From Fidelibacterota bacterium 46_43 (GTDB lineage: Bacteria; Fidelibacterota; Fidelibacteria; Fidelibacterales; Fidelibacteraceae): DNA of 11,558 bases. The notes under the pieces are model-generated. The model searched no databases and was not told the DNA's origin. It was given only the letters and a program-made list of their open reading frames with translations. Below are positions 8,371 to 11,558 of this stretch, one piece after another (position 1 is the first letter of the stretch; every line of letters starts with the position of its first letter). The position numbers and the translations under genes are program-made. The DNA lies in NCBI GenBank assembly GCA_001509335.1, contig LGGY01000013.1:1-11558 (forward strand), in the 5' to 3' direction.

Positions 8371-8478
8371 TTTTATAGCCCGAAAATTTATTTTCATTTC
8401 TTCGTAATGTCAATGAAATTGCATAAATATTTTTTGAAATTATTCACGGTGAAGAGAATATTTTTATAAATTCCGATC
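8371..8478. promoter_or_regulatory. AT-rich divergent intergenic region
   Basis: This region separates divergent rpsT and the DUF2953 gene. Besides the rpsT promoter it holds a weak plus-strand candidate (TTGAAA at 8434-8439 with AT-rich sequence 16-17 bp later, poor -10 match) and the short inverted repeat TTCAC-G-GTGAA at 8443-8453. The latter has the arm orientation opposite to a CRP site. No Shine-Dalgarno is visible before the ATG at 8479. Confidence 0.4.
8385..8413 (-). promoter_or_regulatory. Candidate sigma-70 promoter of rpsT
   Basis: Read on the minus strand, a perfect -35 box TTGACA (plus positions 8408-8413) is followed, after exactly 17 bp, by TAAATT (8385-8390), which matches 4 of 6 positions of the -10 consensus. 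Transcription would start near 8378, giving a leader of about 24 nt that contains the rpsT ribosome binding site. An imperfect palindrome at 8407-8424 (CAAT/ATTG and ATG/CAT arms with one bulged base) overlaps the -35 box and could be an operator or chance. Confidence 0.6.
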
Positions 8479-9300
8479 ATGTTCTTCCTGATTCTAAAAA
8501 TTATCCTGATGTTTCTTGTTTTTTTGTTATTGATAGTGGCGGCTATTCTTTTTATTCCTTTTCAATTGACCTTGCAGGCAGCAAAAAAGGATAACCATCT
8601 TCGTTTGAAGGGCTCGGCTTATTGGATATCCTGGTTGTTTAAAACCAGGGTTGAATACAGTGATCAAAAAATAAAAATCTTTGCTGTAGTTCTGGGTATT
8701 CCCATAAAAATCCCCCTCAAAAAAATAAAAAAAGGAGAAGCAAAAGATAAAGATAAAGTAAAATCTGAGGAAAAAAGCGAGGAAAAGAAAGAGACAATCG
8801 GGATAAAGCCGGAAAGGGAAGCAGAAGATAAAAAAACATCCATTGGAAGCGATCAAAGTCCAGGTGAAAAAGGGCATCAAACTGGAGGATCCTCATCCGT
8901 TGAAACTGAAAAGGGAGGGATAAAGGACACGATTGGATTCTATCAGCCATTTATCCGGAAAACACTGATACCTCAGATACGGCGGTTGTTTTCATATTTT
9001 CATCTCAGAATACGTCGCTTTCAACTGGTGTATGGACATGAAAATCCGGCGGTGACCGGCTGGGTTGAAGGAGCTGTTGTTTCCTCAATTCCTTTTCTGG
9101 CCGCCAAACGAATGTCTGATCCCGTGTCCACCCGTTTCCGGTATGATAAAAAGGCCCTGGATTTTATCGTTGATTTATATTTTTCTATGAATTTGTTTGG
9201 TATTGTTATTAGATTACTAATTATTTGGTGGCATTATCGCAGATTGTCATCATTACAAAGAAGGATTAAGCATGAACCAGACGCTGGAAAAACTTCTTGA
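8479..9300 (+). CDS. DUF2953 membrane-anchored protein (YtfI-like)
   Basis: A 273-residue protein of unknown biochemical function. Residues 1-28 form one strong hydrophobic segment (ILKIILMFLVFLLLIVAAILF), probably an N-terminal membrane anchor. A small folded part follows (~30-90; WLFKTRVEYSDQKIKIFAVVLGIPI). Residues ~92-150 form a very hydrophilic Lys/Glu-rich linker. The C-terminal half is recognisable as DUF2953: RRFQLVYGHENPAVTGWVEGAV, then FRYDKKALDFIVDLYFSMNLFGIVIRLLIIWWHYRR, which may include a second membrane-associated helix. The call rests on this pattern and on the next gene being GerW/YtfJ-like, because ytfI and ytfJ are neighbours in Bacillus subtilis. The ATG at 8479 is the first after an in-frame stop (TAA 8467-8469). 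A later ATG at 8509 is possible but would lose part of the anchor. It overlaps the next gene by 29 nt. Confidence 0.75.
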   Translation: MFFLILKIILMFLVFLLLIVAAILFIPFQLTLQAAKKDNHLRLKGSAYWISWLFKTRVEYSDQKIKIFAVVLGIPIKIPLKKIKKGEAKDKDKVKSEEKSEEKKETIGIKPEREAEDKKTSIGSDQSPGEKGHQTGGSSSVETEKGGIKDTIGFYQPFIRKTLIPQIRRLFSYFHLRIRRFQLVYGHENPAVTGWVEGAVVSSIPFLAAKRMSDPVSTRFRYDKKALDFIVDLYFSMNLFGIVIRLLIIWWHYRRLSSLQRRIKHEPDAGKTS

Positions 9301-9631
9301 TAAAGCCCATGAGTTTTTAAATACCAAGACGGTTGTCGGGGATCCGATTCACATAGATGATCTTACTTTAATTCCGATCTCTAAGATTTCTGTGGGATTT
9401 GGAAGCGGAGATCATAATGCACAATGTCAACACAACGACAAATCCGTTTCAGAAGGATTTGGCGGCGGGATGAATATCTGCCCTGTGGCAGTGATAGCGG
9501 TCTATAAAGAGCATGCAAAGCTTATGATGCTCACAGGGAAAGAACAACAACTCGGTAAAATTCTTGATCTTGTGCCTGATCTGCTGGATCGTTTTGCCCC
9601 GAAAAAGACCGATCATAAGGAGGATGAATAA
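9272..9631 (+). CDS. GerW/YtfJ-family protein
   Basis: A 119-residue cytoplasmic-type protein with no signal or membrane segment. Family features are the N-terminal helix (TLEKLLDKAHEFLNTKTVVGDPI), a GDPIHIDDLTLIPISKISVGFGSG segment, a glycine-rich turn (EGFGGGMNICPVAVIAVYKEH) and a C-terminal helix with LVPDLLDRF. B. subtilis GerW (YtfJ) takes part in spore germination, but relatives occur widely in bacteria and archaea that do not form spores, so no sporulation role should be assumed here. The region where many homologues are plain Gly-rich contains H48, C52, H54 and C70. An AAGGA at 9261-9265 lies 6 nt before the ATG. The start lies inside the DUF2953 gene and the stop directly abuts the Crp-like gene, indicating one operon and probably a shared function. 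Confidence 0.82.
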   Translation: MNQTLEKLLDKAHEFLNTKTVVGDPIHIDDLTLIPISKISVGFGSGDHNAQCQHNDKSVSEGFGGGMNICPVAVIAVYKEHAKLMMLTGKEQQLGKILDLVPDLLDRFAPKKTDHKEDE

Positions 9632-10312
9632 ATGGATATTTCGTTATTGAGGCATATTCCCCTTTTTGAAGATCTTGAAGAACAGGAACTTGAACAAATT
9701 TCCAAGGCTATTCAGGCTCGAACCTATGAGAAAAACAAACTGATCCTTTTGGAGGAAGATCTGGGGGATACGCTTTTTATCATCAGCCAGGGTGCTGTAA
9801 AGATCAGTCGGATCAATGAGGATGGAAAAGAAGTAATTCTTAGCATTTTATCGGATGGTGAGTTTTTTGGAGAAATGTCCATTCTGGACGGTGAATCCCG
9901 CTCTGCCAATGTCGTTGCCCTGGAAAAATCGGAAGTTTTTATGTTGAAACGGCAGGATTTTCTGGAAATGCTGGAGAAATATCCCAAAATATCCATTCAC
10001 CTTCTGGAAGAACTTGCCCGCAGACTCCGCCGGAGTGATCAACAGATTGAAAGTCTTTCCCTCAGCGATGCCGAACACCGGGTTGCCAATACCATCATCC
10101 GTCTTGCCGAAGATCTGGGCAAACATCTGAAAGGATGTGTGACCATCAATGACATTCCACTGCAGCAGGATATTGCCAACATGGCCGGCACATCCCGGGA
10201 AACCGTCTCTCGAATGCTGAAAATGCTGGAAAATAAAGGACTCATCACCCGTGAAGGGCGGAAGCTGATTATCAACAACTATATGGAATTCTACCGAAAT
10301 TTCTCAAAATAG
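9632..10312 (+). CDS. Crp/Fnr-family transcriptional regulator
   Basis: This 226-residue protein has a cyclic-nucleotide-binding-like beta-roll (~10-115), a long dimerisation helix (~118-145) and a C-terminal winged helix (~150-220). The phosphate-binding-cassette region FFGEMSILDGESRSANV keeps E81, R90 and S91, matching E72, R82 and S83 of E. coli CRP. In the C-helix, S135-D136 stand where CRP has Thr127-Ser128. The recognition helix TSRETVSRMLKML (R189, E190, R194) is close to that of CRP, so TGTGA-like half-sites are plausible. Only one cysteine (C169) is present, so it cannot hold an FNR-type Fe-S cluster. A strong AAGGAGG (9617-9623) precedes the ATG, and the upstream stop TAA ends at 9631, so translation is likely coupled. 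The ligand could be cAMP or another nucleotide; this cannot be decided from sequence alone. The DUF2953/GerW pair may be controlled by, or functionally tied to, this regulator. Confidence 0.93.
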   Translation: MDISLLRHIPLFEDLEEQELEQISKAIQARTYEKNKLILLEEDLGDTLFIISQGAVKISRINEDGKEVILSILSDGEFFGEMSILDGESRSANVVALEKSEVFMLKRQDFLEMLEKYPKISIHLLEELARRLRRSDQQIESLSLSDAEHRVANTIIRLAEDLGKHLKGCVTINDIPLQQDIANMAGTSRETVSRMLKMLENKGLITREGRKLIINNYMEFYRNFSK

Positions 10313-10339
10313 GTGAAGAAAACACCACCATTTTCTGCC

Positions 10340-10360
10340 CACTGTCTGCCAACGACAGTG
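10340..10360. promoter_or_regulatory. Perfect inverted repeat (7-bp arms, 7-nt loop) between the Crp-like and radical SAM genes
   Basis: CACTGTC (10340-10346) and GACAGTG (10354-10360) are exact reverse complements around TGCCAAC. It begins 28 nt after the Crp-like stop. No U-tract follows on either strand, so it is not a canonical intrinsic terminator. It could be a weak RNA hairpin, a 3'-end stabiliser or a dimeric operator site. The arms do not match the TGTGA CRP half-site. Confidence 0.5.
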
Positions 10361-10387
10361 AACTCCTCAACTATTTTCAATTATAAA
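10358..10387 (+). promoter_or_regulatory. Weak candidate promoter for the radical SAM gene
   Basis: TATAAA at 10382-10387 matches the -10 consensus well and lies 16 nt before the ATG at 10404. The -35 match (GTGAAC at 10358-10363, spacing 18) is only 3 of 6 and overlaps the right arm of the inverted repeat. If real, the leader would be very short, in keeping with the absence of a Shine-Dalgarno before 10404. Confidence 0.25.
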
Positions 10388-10403
10388 ATATTAATAGCCC
10401 ATT

Positions 10404-11333
10404 ATGCCATCACTCCCATACGCCCGCAACGGTTTTAGATATAATCATTACAAATTTTATCTGGATAATATGTTTCATACCCGTGTTCAACGTTTATCCG
10501 TTGAAACTGGATTTACATGTCCCAACAGGGATGGCACAAAAGGTTGGGGAGGGTGTATTTATTGCAACAACAACTCGTTTATGCCGCCATATACCGTCAG
10601 GGTGGACCTGAGGAATCAGATCAGGGCGGGAAAACAGTATCTGAAAGAACGTTTCAATGCAGAAAAATTTATCGTCTATTTTCAAAGTTATACGAATACT
10701 TATGGACCGGTTTCCGTTTTAAAGGATAAAATTAGGGTTGTCCTGGAGGATAAAGATGTAGTAGGCATCTCGGTATCTACCCGGCCGGATTGTCTTCAGC
10801 GGAATGTTTTGGATTTCTTGCAGGATATAAGCCGTGATACCTATGTGAATCTTGAAATCGGTGTAGAGTCGGTCTATGATAAAACCCTTCTCTGGATGAA
10901 TAGATGTCATACAGTGGCAGATACGGTGCACGCTTTGTCGGTTCTGGAAGAATATGCATTTGATGTAACAGCACATGTCATTCTGGGATCACCCACTGAA
11001 ACAAGAGAAGAAATGTTGGCCATGACCCGGGAGATTAATCGTTGGAATATCCGTTTTCTGAAACTACATCACCTCCAGATCATTCGTGGGGCACGGCTTG
11101 AAAAAGAATACATCAAACATCCTTTCCATCTCTTTGAATACAGGGAATATCTTGAATTGGTTACCGAGTTTATTTCCCGAATCAACACAAAGATCATTTT
11201 TCAGCGGCTTTTTGCCGAATCACCAGGTTCCTTTCTTTTGGCTCCCGTGTGGGAAAAAAGAACAACCGAAATCATTATGGATATTCAGAAAACCATGCGT
11301 GATATGGACTTGTGGCAAGGCGGCAAATTGTAA
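10404..11333 (+). CDS. Radical SAM protein, TIGR01212/YhcC family
   Basis: A 309-residue radical SAM enzyme of unknown substrate. The Fe4S4 site is the unusual spaced motif C39-x11-C51-x2-C54 within TGFTCPNRDGTKGWGGCIYC, which is typical of the YhcC (TIGR01212) family rather than the classical CxxxCxxC. Further family marks are YFQSYTNTYGP, VVGISVSTRPDCL, VNLEIGVESVYDKTLLWMNR, the VTAHVILGSPTET segment and LKLHHLQIIRGARLEKEY. The length fits the family. Radical SAM proteins cleave S-adenosylmethionine to a 5'-deoxyadenosyl radical; the target of this family is not established to my knowledge. The ATG has no Shine-Dalgarno (preceded by AATAGCCCATT), but the N-terminal motif spacing to the first Cys fits homologues. 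It follows the Crp-like gene by 91 nt and may be a separate transcription unit. Confidence 0.9.
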   Translation: MPSLPYARNGFRYNHYKFYLDNMFHTRVQRLSVETGFTCPNRDGTKGWGGCIYCNNNSFMPPYTVRVDLRNQIRAGKQYLKERFNAEKFIVYFQSYTNTYGPVSVLKDKIRVVLEDKDVVGISVSTRPDCLQRNVLDFLQDISRDTYVNLEIGVESVYDKTLLWMNRCHTVADTVHALSVLEEYAFDVTAHVILGSPTETREEMLAMTREINRWNIRFLKLHHLQIIRGARLEKEYIKHPFHLFEYREYLELVTEFISRINTKIIFQRLFAESPGSFLLAPVWEKRTTEIIMDIQKTMRDMDLWQGGKL

Positions 11334-11558
11334 TGTTTCTTTCTAATCTCTAATAAAATTCATCTTATGTTCTGATTCCTACAAACTGAAGTGCGGGATC
11401 ATCATTCATCATTATACAAATATATGATTAATAATATTATCTTGCTTTGTGTCGCATTTCGGTGTATTTTACCCCCGGGGTGGGGGGTGCTACCTAAACG
11501 AAATCATATATTCCATCTCTCGTATAACCCCATCTTCAGATCAGCAAAATCTCACAGC
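11334..11558. other. Non-coding 3' end of the window; short GC hairpin
   Basis: I see no gene here with good support. The first ~135 nt are AT-rich. TTGCTT (11442-11447) and TATTTT (11465-11470) are spaced by 17 bp and could be a weak plus-strand promoter. Next to it, ACCCCC (11471-11476) pairs with GGGGGT (11483-11488) around a G-rich loop. No U-tract follows, so it is not a terminator. A 45-codon frame opens at the ATG at 11424 and runs off the edge, but has no ribosome binding site. All three minus-strand frames have stops within the last 25 nt. Confidence 0.4.

Noticed and set aside
8443..8453. TTCAC-G-GTGAA repeat as a binding site of the Crp-like regulator
   Set aside because: The arms are in the reverse order to TGTGA-N6-TCACA and the spacing is one base, so it does not fit a CRP-type operator.
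8420..8478. Strong promoter for the DUF2953 gene
   Set aside because: Only a partial -35 (TTGAAA) with a poor -10 at the right distance; TATAAA at 8465-8470 is too close to the ATG and wrongly spaced.
11424..11558. Open frame from the ATG at 11424 running off the right edge (45 codons)
   Set aside because: No ribosome binding site, no recognisable sequence, it crosses the GC hairpin, and an open run of this length is expected fairly often by chance.
1..11558. CRISPR array, insertion sequence, tRNA or rRNA gene
   Set aside because: No regularly spaced repeats, transposase-like protein, terminal inverted repeats or RNA gene sequence were seen; the only long similarity within the window is between the two GH13 genes.

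Overview
This window looks like chromosomal DNA from a Gram-negative bacterium of the Fibrobacteres-Chlorobi-Bacteroidetes (FCB) superphylum or a related candidate phylum. The main clue is two large secreted enzymes that end in type A (Por/T9SS-like) sorting domains with the motif YPNPFN, which is typical of that group. Several genes have ordinary Shine-Dalgarno sequences, and the rpsT promoter fits the sigma-70 consensus. That argues mildly against a core Bacteroidetes genome, where both are usually absent, and for a relative such as Calditrichota, Marinimicrobia or Ignavibacteria. This placement is inference from motifs only.

Left part (1-8029, all + strand): a probable operon. It starts with a TrmB-type sugar-responsive regulator, cut by the left edge. 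Two tandem paralogous secreted GH13 (alpha-amylase family) enzymes follow, each with a signal peptide, a shared N-terminal module, a CBM48-like domain, a complete catalytic barrel and a C-terminal sorting domain. The last gene is a histidine ammonia-lyase (hutH). Junctions are tight: 20 nt from the regulator stop to the first GH13 start, an ATGA overlap between the GH13 genes, and 15 nt before hutH. The plausible theme is regulated breakdown of starch or glycogen outside the cell. The link to histidine catabolism is not obvious.

Middle part (8030-8478): a hairpin terminator lies between convergent hutH and rpsT (ribosomal protein S20, - strand). A strong candidate rpsT promoter lies in the 124-nt divergent intergenic region that follows.

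Right part (8479-11333, + strand): a DUF2953 membrane protein (YtfI-like), a GerW/YtfJ-like protein and a Crp/Fnr-family regulator form a very tight cluster (29-nt overlap, then 0-nt spacing). After a 91-nt gap with a perfect 7-bp inverted repeat comes a TIGR01212/YhcC-type radical SAM protein. The final 225 nt (11334-11558) hold no gene I can support, only AT-rich sequence and a short GC hairpin.

Nothing here is clearly a new defence or mobile system. The most interesting points are the YtfI-YtfJ pair joined to a Crp-like regulator outside a sporulating Firmicute, and the TrmB/double-amylase/hutH arrangement.
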